Source: Ignavibacterium sp. (GTDB lineage Bacteria; Bacteroidota; Ignavibacteria; Ignavibacteriales; Ignavibacteriaceae). From it: a DNA stretch of 32,743 bases. A model generated the notes under the pieces. That model was not told the DNA's origin, ran no database searches, and worked only from the letters and a program-made list of their open reading frames with translations. Below are positions 1-7,878 of the stretch, in pieces (position 1 is the stretch's first letter; each line of letters opens with the position of its first letter). The stretch spans positions 1 through 32,743 of the forward strand of contig JANWVQ010000020.1 in the NCBI GenBank assembly GCA_025056745.1, given 5' to 3'. Made by a program: the position numbers and the translations under genes.

Positions 1-1126
1 GATTAAATTCAATTTCGTGATTCCCTGCTTCGCGGTATTCATCTACTAATGTTGCTACTTCATTTCCTAAAACATCATAAACTTTTAATGTCGTATGTCC
101 ACTAACTGGCATCTGCCAACTAATTTTTGTTGATGGGTTGAAGGGATTGGGATAGTTTTGAAATAAAATAAAATCATTTAGCAAACCTCCCCCTTCTCTA
201 ACAAAAGTAACTCCTCCATTATTTGTATATAGTGCACATCCATCTTGACCAACTGCCCAACCAGAATTTTCATTAATAAAAAATACAGATCTAAGGTTAT
301 TAGTCACGTTTGTTGACTGTAAATTCCAAGTATTACCTCCATTTGTAGTAAAATAAATTTGACCATTTCCACCTACAGTCCATCCTTTATCTGCATTTAT
401 AAAAAATACTGAATTTAAGGGTTGAACAGTTCCACTGGCTTGCACGTTCCAATTCTGACCACCATTTGTAGTTTTTCTGATTAACCCTTGGGAGCCGACA
501 AGCCAACCAGTATTTGAGTCAACGAAATAAACAGAATTATTTGCTTGAAAAGTAGCTATAGACTGAGATAACCAAGTGTTACCACCGTTTGTAGTTTTGT
601 AAATTGCTCCCTCATTACCTACAACCCAACCGGTATTCTGATCAACAAAATGAATTGAATATAACCATTTAGTAGTACCACTGGTCTGTTGAACCCAACT
701 ATTACCCCCATCAGTGGTTTTTAATATTATTCCATTATTTCCTACTACCCAACCAATATCAGAATTAATGAAAAATACATCTTGAAAAGTTGTAGTTACA
801 CCACTATTTTGAGAAATCCAATTTGTCCCACCATCTATTGTTTTTAATATTGTCCCATTAGTACCAACAATCCATCCAATATTCGAAGATACAAAATACA
901 AGGATAGAAAAGTTTCGAATGAACCGTGAGGCTGTTGAACCCAGTTCAAGCCTCCATTTGTGGTTTTTAATAAAGGTCCTGTCCCTACCAATATCCAACC
1001 AATATTATTATTTACAAAATGAACAGAGTTTAAATTATTTACTGAAATCGGAGGATTTACCAGAACCCACTGAGCATTTAACTTTAATGCTAGTAAAAAA
1101 ACTAAATTAGTAATTAGTGTTTTCAT
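1..1126 (-). CDS. T9SS-exported Ycf48-like repeat protein (3' end outside window)
   Basis: Secreted beta-propeller protein whose C-terminus lies beyond the left edge; 375 codons are visible without a stop. I translated it from an ATG at 1126-1124, preceded by AAGGG. The N-terminus is a signal peptide (MKTLITNLVFLLALKLNAQ). About seven repeats of roughly 41 residues follow, each carrying GW(I/V)VGxxGxIxKTTxGGxxW, the pattern of Ycf48/BNR-like propeller blades. The last visible part is a linker followed by QNYPNPFNPSTKISWQMP and VYDVLGNEVATLVDEYREAG, the start of a T9SS type A sorting domain. It probably ends up on the cell surface or is released. It lies 30 bp downstream of another T9SS gene in the same direction, so the two may be co-transcribed. 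Ycf48 itself is a photosystem II assembly factor; no such role is implied here. The ligand or function is unknown. Confidence 0.9.
   Translation of the reverse strand, partial: MKTLITNLVFLLALKLNAQWVLVNPPISVNNLNSVHFVNNNIGWILVGTGPLLKTTNGGLNWVQQPHGSFETFLSLYFVSSNIGWIVGTNGTILKTIDGGTNWISQNSGVTTTFQDVFFINSDIGWVVGNNGIILKTTDGGNSWVQQTSGTTKWLYSIHFVDQNTGWVVGNEGAIYKTTNGGNTWLSQSIATFQANNSVYFVDSNTGWLVGSQGLIRKTTNGGQNWNVQASGTVQPLNSVFFINADKGWTVGGNGQIYFTTNGGNTWNLQSTNVTNNLRSVFFINENSGWAVGQDGCALYTNNGGVTFVREGGGLLNDFILFQNYPNPFNPSTKISWQMPVSGHTTLKVYDVLGNEVATLVDEYREAGNHEIEFN
85..160. repeat. Direct repeat copy A (T9SS sorting-domain DNA)
   Basis: These 76 bp are identical, base for base, to 1336-1411, at an offset of 1251 bp. 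The match continues at roughly 90% through positions 1-84 (paired with 1252-1335), then ends abruptly at 161. Both copies encode the start of the sorting domain, from the YPNPFNPST motif to the VSGHTTL region. Confidence 0.9.
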
Positions 1127-1132
1127 TTTACC

Positions 1133-1150
1133 CTTAATTTTATAATTAAG
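1133..1150. other. AT-only inverted repeat between the two T9SS genes
   Basis: CTTAATT, a 4-nt loop, then AATTAAG form a 7-bp stem in the 30-bp gap between the stop of the upstream gene and the start of the downstream one. The stem overlaps the presumed Shine-Dalgarno (AAGGG, minus strand) of the left gene. It is weak thermodynamically, so regulation is only a possibility. Confidence 0.3.
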
Positions 1151-1156
1151 ATTAAG

Positions 1157-2425
1157 TTATTTTATTAAAGTCATTTTCTTTGTCTGAACAAATTCACCTG
1201 CCTGGATTTTGTAAAAATATATCCCACTTGACAGACTGATAGTCTGTCCTACGTTGAATTCAACTTCGTGATTTCCTGCTTCTCGATATTCATCTACTAA
1301 GGTTGCTATTTCATTTCCTAATACATCAAAAACTCTTAATGTCGTATGTCCACTAACTGGCATCTGCCAACTAATTTTTGTTGATGGGTTGAAGGGATTG
1401 GGATAGTTTTGGTTCAAAATGAAATTAGTAGGTTTTGATTCATCATCAACTGAACTAATTACAAATTGTTTTCTGAAGACACCTCCATTCTCAGTACCAA
1501 CAAAAATGTATCCTCCTGTTTGTCCTAAATATTGAATAGTACTAGCAACAATAGCACCTCCAGTTATTCCTGTTAAATTCTCATTTAAAAATGATGTTCC
1601 ATCAAATCTAACACCAACATCATTTCCATAGAAATAAAAATTCTCACCAAGAAAATCCATAACCGCTGTTCTAAAATCACCTGTAGGATACATATTTGTC
1701 CAACCATTTGATAATCCATCAGAAGGTAAGAAGAAAATTCCAAGTTTAGTTAATAAAAAGGGACCATACATATTGTTTATTGAACGAGAACTGCCTGTCA
1801 ATCCATTGTTAAATCCAGTAAGATTTGAGAGAGAATTTGCAGGAGAAATATAAGCACCATCACGAGTTGCGACTATAAGATGTTCATCACCATTTGGGGC
1901 ATCGAATACATATACGCCTGTGACTGTTCTCGCATTTGCATTATTTAATCCAGGAATTTGTGTCCAGTTTGTGCTAGCAAAATTATCAGCATAGTAAATT
2001 CCACCTCCATTAGTTCCTAAAATTTTAGATTCAGTAATTCCTGCCCCTTCTTCAGATGTATAGCAAGAAAAATTGTTATTTCCAATTCCTGTAATTGGTA
2101 TTACTATTAAACTACTTCCCGACAAAGAAGCCAGAAATCCTTGACCCCAAACTATCATTGCCCCTCCAGAGATCACGTCTGACAAAGAACCATTAAGGTT
2201 AAAATTAGGAAGAGTAGAGTTCTGAGGATGTAACTGCCAGTTATTACCAGAATTACTCGAAATAAATATTCCTTGATTGGCAGTAACAGCAACTACATTT
2301 GTACCAACAATGCCCAAACTTTTTATTTGCTGGCTTCCTAATCCGTTATTAACCTGTGTCCACTGCGAATAAATAGTGGAAACAAACAAAATGATTACTA
2401 AGAACAAATTTTTTATTTGTAACAT
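1157..2425 (-). CDS. T9SS-exported protein with propeller-like repeats and sorting domain
   Basis: A 422-residue secreted protein. The N-terminal 21 residues (MLQIKNLFLVIILFVSTIYSQ) form a signal peptide. Residues 22-330 have loosely repeated strands such as TANQGIFISSNSGNNW and GTENGGVFRK, suggesting a sialidase/BNR-like propeller, less regular than its neighbour's. Residues about 338-422 are a type A T9SS sorting domain: NQNYPNPFNPSTKISWQMP, a middle strand with DVLGNEIATLVDEYREAGNH, then SSGIYFYKIQAGEFVQTKKM and a final lysine. This is the tag that the type IX machinery removes while exporting its cargo across the outer membrane. A strong Shine-Dalgarno (GGAGGT) stands just before the ATG at 2425. 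The sorting-domain DNA is nearly identical to that of the downstream gene. Function unknown. Confidence 0.9.
   Translation of the reverse strand: MLQIKNLFLVIILFVSTIYSQWTQVNNGLGSQQIKSLGIVGTNVVAVTANQGIFISSNSGNNWQLHPQNSTLPNFNLNGSLSDVISGGAMIVWGQGFLASLSGSSLIVIPITGIGNNNFSCYTSEEGAGITESKILGTNGGGIYYADNFASTNWTQIPGLNNANARTVTGVYVFDAPNGDEHLIVATRDGAYISPANSLSNLTGFNNGLTGSSRSINNMYGPFLLTKLGIFFLPSDGLSNGWTNMYPTGDFRTAVMDFLGENFYFYGNDVGVRFDGTSFLNENLTGITGGAIVASTIQYLGQTGGYIFVGTENGGVFRKQFVISSVDDESKPTNFILNQNYPNPFNPSTKISWQMPVSGHTTLRVFDVLGNEIATLVDEYREAGNHEVEFNVGQTISLSSGIYFYKIQAGEFVQTKKMTLIK
1336..1411. repeat. Direct repeat copy B (T9SS sorting-domain DNA)
   Basis: This is the partner of 85-160, identical over 76 bp, inside the sorting-domain coding region of the 1157-2425 gene. 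The nearby stretch 1252-1335 also matches 1-84 with only a few substitutions. Confidence 0.9.
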
Positions 2426-2580
2426 AAGACCTCCAAATAATTGATTTTTAATTTAATTAATCGGATTAGTTATTATTTTTAATTTGAAAATTCTTGCTGA
2501 AAAATAAATACTAATATTCTACAATAAATAAGACATATGCACTATTTCTTATTAAAAAATTATTAATAGTAACCAGATAA

Positions 2581-2588
2581 TATTTTTG
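2581..2588 (+). promoter_or_regulatory. Possible -7 element TATTTTTG
   Basis: It matches TAnnTTTG, the -7 element of Bacteroidota housekeeping promoters, 35 bp before the ATG at 2624. No TTTG is present at the expected -33 position, so support is weak. The rest of the 198-bp divergent region 2426-2623 is AT-rich; I see no RNA gene or strong repeat in it. Confidence 0.25.
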
Positions 2589-2623
2589 TAAGAGAAAGTA
2601 AGTTTTATTATAGAAGTGCTCAA

Positions 2624-3274
2624 ATGAGAATCTATTTTATTTTGATATTGCTTGAGCTAATTATGACAGTAGAAGTAACACCTCAGCAGAGCAAACTATC
2701 AAAATCAGTTAATTTAATTTCAGATTACATTGCCTCAGACAATTTGCTTTCGATAAGAAAAAATAATGGAGAGCTTTCTGCGGTAGATTCAATGTATCTT
2801 TTTGCTATAAGAGTTAATAATGGAAATTTAAGCGAAACTCTGCTTTCACTTACTTTCTCAACTGTTCCCTATCGAGAAGTTACTATTCAAATGCCACTGT
2901 TAAATTTTGTACTAAATTATCCCTTAACATCCGCTAACGAAAAAACTTTTATTAAAAAAAATGAAAACTTACCGAGATATTTATTTTTTGATTCTCCAAC
3001 AAACGAATATGGTGATATGGACAAGCTTGCACATTTTTTCGGCAGCGCTTTTCTATCTTACAACTCAAACATCTTTGATTTAGGAGAGTTTATTGGTTAT
3101 TTTGTGGAAGTGTTTGAAGAAAATTTTAAGGTTCAAAGTAAAATTGATCTCAGAGATATCGATGTAAATTATTATGGTAGATTATTCGGCAGATTGATTA
3201 AGAAAAACAAGAAGATTTTACCGTCACAAATTTTGTTATTAAGGTCTTTAAATATCTTCAGAATAAAATTATGA
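2624..3274 (+). CDS. Signal-peptide protein of unknown function (DKLAHFFGS motif)
   Basis: A 216-residue protein. Residues 1-21 are hydrophobic and end near TPQQ, a plausible signal peptide for export to the periplasm. The notable block is DKLAHFFGSAFLSY, followed about 45 residues later by DLRDIDVNYYGRLFGR. This order (DKxxHFxxS, then a D-xxD-xxxN-xxG helix) recalls the DUF2279/YfiM group of small exported proteins and, more remotely, VanZ-like proteins. I infer only possible kinship. The stop overlaps the ATG of the next gene by 4 bp (ATGA), so it is probably translationally coupled to the sigma-54 activator that follows. I cannot assign a function. Confidence 0.75.
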   Translation: MRIYFILILLELIMTVEVTPQQSKLSKSVNLISDYIASDNLLSIRKNNGELSAVDSMYLFAIRVNNGNLSETLLSLTFSTVPYREVTIQMPLLNFVLNYPLTSANEKTFIKKNENLPRYLFFDSPTNEYGDMDKLAHFFGSAFLSYNSNIFDLGEFIGYFVEVFEENFKVQSKIDLRDIDVNYYGRLFGRLIKKNKKILPSQILLLRSLNIFRIKL

Positions 3275-4626
3275 AAACTGTACTTATTATTGATGATGAA
3301 AAAGAAATATGCGATAGCATAAGTATGATTCTTGAATACGAAGGTTATCTAGTTGATTCAACGACAAGCGCAATTGAAGGATTAAATAAATTTTCAGAGC
3401 AAGAGTTTTCTGCCGTCCTCCTCGATATTCAAATGCCTGAAATGAATGGTTTTGAAGTATTAAAGAAAATAAAAGAAATTAAAACTACTGCTTCAGTCAT
3501 TATAATATCTGCTTACGGAAATGTTGAAAACGCCGTAAGGGCAACTCGTCTTGGAGCTTTTGATTTTCTCGAAAAACCAATTGACCGAGATAAACTTTTA
3601 ATAAGTGTTCGTAATGCTACTGAACAAGCAATATTGAGAGAAGAAAATCAGGAGATAAAAAAGAATTTTATTGGTGAAGGTGAGATCCTCGGTAAAAGTA
3701 AAGCCATTCAGAAAATCATTGAACTGATTGATAAAGTTGCTCCACTTGAAACAAGAGTTTTGATAACAGGCGAAAATGGAACGGGAAAAGAACTCGTAGC
3801 ACGCGCAATTCATAAAAAAAGTGAAAGAAAAGATAAACCGTTTATTGAAGTTAACTGTGCTGCAATTCCTAATGAATTGATAGAATCAGAATTGTTTGGG
3901 CACGAGAAAGGTTCATTCACGGGAGCAATATCCCAACGTATCGGAAAATTTGAGCTCGCAAATAAAGGTATAATTTTTCTTGATGAAGTCGGCGATATGA
4001 GTCTTCAGGCTCAAGCTAAAGTTTTAAGAGCAATAGAAGAAGGAAAAATTGAAAGGGTTGGTGGTGGGAAAAAAATCGATGTCGATGTAAGAGTTATTGC
4101 TGCAACTAACAAAAATCTAATTGAAGAGATTCAGAAAGGAAATTTCAGAGAAGATTTATATCATCGTCTAAACGTAATTCCAATTCACATTCCCCCTCTT
4201 AGAGAGAGAATTGAAGATATTCCAATTCTTGTTGAACACTTTAGTAATGAAATAACAAAAAAGCATAAAAAACTTCCTGTAAATTTTTCTGAGGATGCTA
4301 TTAAAATCCTTCAAGCTCAACCTTGGACTGGAAATGTCCGAGAGCTTAAAAACATTGTCGAGAGAATAATTATAATAATTGATAAGAGAGAAATCACTAG
4401 AAAAGATATTGAGTTTCTTTTCGCAAATAGTAGTGCTTCAATAGATAATTTAATTGAGACAAGTAATTCATTTCAGGAATTCAAAGAAAAAGCTGAACGC
4501 GCATTCATTCTCAAACAACTAATAGCAAACAATTGGAACATTAGCAAAACTGCAGAGATTCTCGGAATTCAACGAAGTCATCTTTACACAAAAATGAAGA
4601 AATACGGAATTGAAAAAGAGGAGTAA
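3271..4626 (+). CDS. NtrC-family sigma-54-dependent response regulator
   Basis: A 451-residue transcriptional activator with the full NtrC layout. A receiver domain (about 1-120) has acidic pocket D8/D9, phospho-acceptor D52 in LLDIQMP and lysine K102 in FLEKP. An AAA+ sigma-54-interaction domain (about 140-375) has Walker A GENGTGKE at 167-174, the sigma-54 contact loop as GSFTGA, Walker B GIIFLDEVGD and arginine-rich sensor motifs. A Fis-type helix-turn-helix sits near the C-terminus (WNISKTAEILGIQRSHLY). Phosphorylation should drive ATP-dependent opening of sigma-54 promoters. The usual GAFTGA loop has Ala to Ser, a tolerated natural variant. No histidine kinase gene is adjacent, so its partner is encoded elsewhere. 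It is coupled by ATGA overlap to the upstream unknown. No sigma-54 promoter of the -24/-12 type was found in the nearby intergenic regions. Confidence 0.93.
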   Translation: MKTVLIIDDEKEICDSISMILEYEGYLVDSTTSAIEGLNKFSEQEFSAVLLDIQMPEMNGFEVLKKIKEIKTTASVIIISAYGNVENAVRATRLGAFDFLEKPIDRDKLLISVRNATEQAILREENQEIKKNFIGEGEILGKSKAIQKIIELIDKVAPLETRVLITGENGTGKELVARAIHKKSERKDKPFIEVNCAAIPNELIESELFGHEKGSFTGAISQRIGKFELANKGIIFLDEVGDMSLQAQAKVLRAIEEGKIERVGGGKKIDVDVRVIAATNKNLIEEIQKGNFREDLYHRLNVIPIHIPPLRERIEDIPILVEHFSNEITKKHKKLPVNFSEDAIKILQAQPWTGNVRELKNIVERIIIIIDKREITRKDIEFLFANSSASIDNLIETSNSFQEFKEKAERAFILKQLIANNWNISKTAEILGIQRSHLYTKMKKYGIEKEE

Positions 4627-4628
4627 AA

Positions 4629-4973
4629 ATGTCAACTATTTTTACCAAAATCATCAATAAAGAAATTCCTGCAGAAGTAGTTTACGAATCTGAGAATGTT
4701 TTAGCATTCAAAGATATCCGTCCACAAGCTCCTGTTCACATTTTGATAATTCCCAAAATAGAAATTCCAAAAGTAACAGATATTAAAGGTTCAGAACATT
4801 CACACCTGCTTGCTGAAATGTTCGATGCAGCTAATAAAATTGCAAAAGAATTAGGAATTGCTGATGATGGTTTTCGGTTGGTATTTAATTGCGGTAAGAA
4901 TGGTGGACAGGAAGTTTATCATCTTCATATGCATCTTCTCGGTGGAAGAAAAATGAATTGGCCGCCGGGATGA
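4629..4973 (+). CDS. HIT family nucleotide hydrolase (HINT-type)
   Basis: A 114-residue protein, the usual length for the HINT branch of the histidine triad family. The catalytic triad motif HLHMHLL is at residues 98-104; H100 is the expected nucleophile that is adenylylated during hydrolysis of nucleoside phosphoramidates. The N-terminal STIFTKIINKEIPAEVVYE and the FKDIRPQAPVHILIIPK strand are also typical. It begins 2 bp after the preceding stop, with GAGGAG from the end of that gene as ribosome binding site, so it is in the same operon. The physiological substrate of bacterial HINT proteins is generally unclear. Confidence 0.93.
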   Translation: MSTIFTKIINKEIPAEVVYESENVLAFKDIRPQAPVHILIIPKIEIPKVTDIKGSEHSHLLAEMFDAANKIAKELGIADDGFRLVFNCGKNGGQEVYHLHMHLLGGRKMNWPPG

Positions 4974-5031
4974 TAAAACTTAATATCCAAGTTAAAAATA
5001 TTATCTACACAAAATTTTAATATGAATTATT

Positions 5032-5856
5032 ATGTACATAAATAACAGTTATAAAGATCACGAAAACCATATTATAAACATTTTCAGCAAAGAAATTGAT
5101 GAAAGACTAAAACCATATTATCAAACAGATGCCGAAAACGAACAATTACTCTATCCTTTTAAGATTATTAAACCTTTCTTTGAAGATAAAAATACTTGGT
5201 TAACAGTTGGAGACTACACTGGTTTTGAAGCTTATCATCTATTGAAAAATAATCAAGATGCAACTGCTTCAGATATTTCAGATGCTTTTTTAATCGAAGT
5301 AAAAAAAAGAAACCTGATTAAGGAATATAAAAAAATTAATGCTGAAGCTATTGATCTTCCTGATAATTCATTCGATTACGTTGTTTGCAAAGAAATGTTA
5401 CACCATCTTCCAAGGCCTTTTACTGCAATCCACGAAATGTTGAGAGTAGCTAAGAAAGCAGTAATCGCACTTTGTGAACCTGTTGATATGTTATCTAAAA
5501 TTTCACTGTTAGTATTTGCAAAAAATCTATTAGATAAAATTGATCCATTATTAATAAATAAAATTTGGAAAAACAGATTCTCTTACGAAAGTTTTTTTGA
5601 AGATAGACCAATAAACTATGTGTATAAATTTTCAGAACGTGAAATTGAAAAGCTCGCTGCAGCTTTGAAACTTCCTTTGGTTGCTTTTTATGAAATGAAC
5701 TATAACGTTAGTAAAACCTATGAAATCATCAGCAAGTTGAAAATAATTCCAAAGGGACAATTTTCATTTATTATCTTCAAAGAAAAGCCGAATGAAGAGT
5801 TTCTAAAAAAACTTCGGCAAATGAAATTTAAGTTACTTCACTTACCACAAAATTGA
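5032..5856 (+). CDS. Class I SAM-dependent methyltransferase (Methyltransf_11-like)
   Basis: A 274-residue protein. The central part (about 55-150) reads as a Rossmann methyltransferase of the Methyltransf_11 type: a motif I region (TVGDYTGFEAYHLL), an acidic strand end (TASDIS), motif II/III residues INAEAIDLPDNSFDYVVCKEMLHHL, and the helix HEMLRVAKKAVIALCEP. Motif I lacks the usual DxGxGxG loop, keeping only two glycines in GDYTG. The C-terminal third is lysine-rich and not recognisable. Substrate unknown. It is on the same strand as the HIT gene upstream (58 bp gap) and pdxB downstream (57 bp to the chosen pdxB start), so probably co-transcribed. Confidence 0.8.
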   Translation: MYINNSYKDHENHIINIFSKEIDERLKPYYQTDAENEQLLYPFKIIKPFFEDKNTWLTVGDYTGFEAYHLLKNNQDATASDISDAFLIEVKKRNLIKEYKKINAEAIDLPDNSFDYVVCKEMLHHLPRPFTAIHEMLRVAKKAVIALCEPVDMLSKISLLVFAKNLLDKIDPLLINKIWKNRFSYESFFEDRPINYVYKFSEREIEKLAAALKLPLVAFYEMNYNVSKTYEIISKLKIIPKGQFSFIIFKEKPNEEFLKKLRQMKFKLLHLPQN

Positions 5857-5913
5857 AATAGTATTCCTTTTTGAAAATTAGAAAATTTGATTAAATCTGT
5901 ATCAAAAAATTTT

Positions 5914-7041
5914 ATGAATAGATATAAAATCATTGTTGATGAGAATATTTCGTATCCGGAGTGCTTCGAATATTTCGGAAATGTGATTAAAGTAAATGGT
6001 AGAGAAATTTCAAATTCAACATTAAGAGATTGCGATATTTTAATTGTTCGTTCAGTAACAAAAGTAGATCAAGAATTACTTAAAAATACAAAAGTCAAAT
6101 TTGTTGGTACTGCAACATCTGGCGTTGAGCATATTGATCAAGAATATCTAATTAAAAAAGGAATTGCTTTTGCTGATGCAAAAGGATGTAACTCATTTTC
6201 TGTTGCAGAATATGTTATATCTGCAATAGCTAAAATATTCTATGAAACGGGGCAAGAGTTTTATAAAAAGAAAATTGGAATTGTTGGCTATGGAAATATT
6301 GGCAAAAAGTTAGCTAAAATGTGCTCAGCATTAGGAATGGATGTTAAGATTAACGATCCGCCATTAGCTAAAATTGATAATTCCATTAATTCTGTTCCAC
6401 TTAACGAAATTTTAACTTCAGACATAATCTCCCTTCACGTTCCCTTAACATTCGAAGGAGATGATAAAACCCACAATCTTTTGGATGAGAATTTAAGTCA
6501 ACTCAACGAAAATTCGATTTTAATAAACACGTCACGAGGAGGCGTTGTAAATGAAAAAAAACTTTTGGAAATCATAGATAGTTTGAGATTGAAGATAGTC
6601 ACTGATGTTTGGATAAATGAACCTAATATAAATTCTCAATTACTTATGAAATCTTATATCGCGACTCCTCACATCGCAGGATACTCACTTGAGGGGAAAA
6701 TTTTAGGCACTAAAATGATTTTTGAGAAATTGAATAAATTCTTTAAAACAAACTATCACTTCGACTTTAATATTTACGATGATGAAACAATTACAATAAA
6801 TGATGAATTTTCGACTGAAAGTTTTTATAAATTGATGAAAAGAGTTTATAATATCGAAAAAGATTCTTTAGCTTTTAAAGAAACATTAAAACAAAACTCG
6901 ATTCAAATAGCAGCTACTTTTGATGAATTAAGAAAAAATTATCATCTGAGAAAAAGCTTCAAAGATTTCACAATAATAACTTCTGATAAAAAATGGAAAA
7001 TAATTCTTGAGCAATTAAGATTTAATGTCCAACTCATTTAA
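5914..7041 (+). CDS. pdxB: Erythronate-4-phosphate dehydrogenase PdxB
   Basis: NAD-dependent 2-hydroxyacid dehydrogenase that oxidises 4-phospho-D-erythronate in the deoxyxylulose-5-phosphate-dependent route to pyridoxal phosphate. The protein follows PdxB from end to end: KIIVDEN at the N-terminus, RSVTKVDQELL, FVGTATSGVEHID, GCNSFSVAEYV, NAD-binding GIVGYGNIGKKL, NTSRGGVVNE (catalytic Arg), WINEP (Glu) and TPHIAGYSLEGK (catalytic His). The PdxB-specific C-terminal dimerisation domain with FDELRKNYHLRKSF sets it apart from SerA or lactate dehydrogenases. I chose the ATG at 5914 (375 aa), which starts as PdxB normally does; the open frame also extends to a TTG at 5887, adding nine unlikely residues. 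The 3' end overlaps the convergent minus-strand gene by 8 bp. Confidence 0.93.
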   Translation: MNRYKIIVDENISYPECFEYFGNVIKVNGREISNSTLRDCDILIVRSVTKVDQELLKNTKVKFVGTATSGVEHIDQEYLIKKGIAFADAKGCNSFSVAEYVISAIAKIFYETGQEFYKKKIGIVGYGNIGKKLAKMCSALGMDVKINDPPLAKIDNSINSVPLNEILTSDIISLHVPLTFEGDDKTHNLLDENLSQLNENSILINTSRGGVVNEKKLLEIIDSLRLKIVTDVWINEPNINSQLLMKSYIATPHIAGYSLEGKILGTKMIFEKLNKFFKTNYHFDFNIYDDETITINDEFSTESFYKLMKRVYNIEKDSLAFKETLKQNSIQIAATFDELRKNYHLRKSFKDFTIITSDKKWKIILEQLRFNVQLI

Positions 7042-7846
7042 ATTTTGACAAAGAGAATTCAATCGGAATTTCCATTTGAACTTTAACAGGCCTTCCTTTT
7101 AATATGCCTGGTTTGAATCGAGTATAATAAACTGCAAGTCTTGCATTCTCATCGCAGCCATATCCAATTCCTGATATAACAGAAGCGCTTGATACTTCCC
7201 CGTTAGTCTCAATAAATGCTAATATTTTCACAATCCCTTCCACTTTGTTTTGACGAGCTTCTCTTGGATAACTAATTTTATTATAAAGCGAATTCCATCC
7301 TCCAATAGGTTCAGGCATTATTTCTACATTAACAAAATATGCAGGATCATCTTCGAAATTTTCTTGTTCAACTAGTGATGGTGGCACTAAATCACTATTT
7401 TGATTTTGTAGTTCCTCTTGTTTTCTCTTCCATTCCTCAAGAAGTTTTAAATAATCTTCATAGCGATATTCACCGACTAAGTTGTAATCTTGTCCTTTTC
7501 TAAGTCCCCTTTCAAATAATACATCTTCAATATGAACACCATTCGAATCGAAGTAAGAAGTTATTCCCTCTCGTTTTCCATCCTCGATGTTGAAGACTTC
7601 CTTCAGATTACCATTTGGATAATATAATTTAACAATACCTGAAACTTTATCATTCATATAGTTTCTTTCTTCTTTGATGTTTCCATTTTCAAAAAAGAAA
7701 ACAGCTTTACCTTCTCTCAAAGAATTTTTTAAGTAAATAATTGATTCAATATTTCCATTAGGAAAGTAAGTGATTAAACTATCATTTTGAGCAAATAAAT
7801 TTTGTAAATAAATCAATATTATCAATAAAATCATATTATATAACAC
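7034..7846 (-). CDS. Secreted MORN_2/YwqK-repeat protein with TonB C-terminal domain
   Basis: A 270-residue protein. Residues 1-20 form a signal peptide ending LFAQ. About four YwqK/MORN_2-type repeats follow (24-117), each with YxNGxxxE and a trailing KREG or LRKG turn. A charged linker (about 120-165) leads to a TonB C-terminal domain at 180-265: GGWNSLYNKISYPREARQNKVEG, then strands including FIETNGEVSSASVISGIGYGCDENA, then PGILKGRPVKVQMEIPIEF. TonB-C domains normally dock onto outer-membrane transporters, but here the N-terminus looks cleavable rather than a stable membrane anchor. The first codon is GTG at 7846; an ATG four codons later (7834) is an alternative. The 3' end overlaps pdxB convergently. 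The function is not known. Confidence 0.85.
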   Translation of the reverse strand: MLYNMILLIILIYLQNLFAQNDSLITYFPNGNIESIIYLKNSLREGKAVFFFENGNIKEERNYMNDKVSGIVKLYYPNGNLKEVFNIEDGKREGITSYFDSNGVHIEDVLFERGLRKGQDYNLVGEYRYEDYLKLLEEWKRKQEELQNQNSDLVPPSLVEQENFEDDPAYFVNVEIMPEPIGGWNSLYNKISYPREARQNKVEGIVKILAFIETNGEVSSASVISGIGYGCDENARLAVYYTRFKPGILKGRPVKVQMEIPIEFSLSKFK

Positions 7847-7878
7847 ATTTAATTTCTTTTAGAAAATAATTCAATTAA

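Noticed and set aside
919-1110. Open frame of 63 codons on the plus strand
   Set aside because: It lies entirely opposite the T9SS/Ycf48-like gene, has no ribosome binding site and no recognisable protein; it is a shadow frame.
4977-4993. Small hairpin AACTT...AAGTT after the HIT gene, considered as a terminator
   Set aside because: Only 5 A/T-rich base pairs and no T-run follow; transcription probably continues into the methyltransferase gene.
7034-7846. Antitoxin, because YwqK-repeat proteins are sometimes labelled that way
   Set aside because: There is no toxin gene beside it, and it has a signal peptide and a TonB-C domain; an envelope role fits better.
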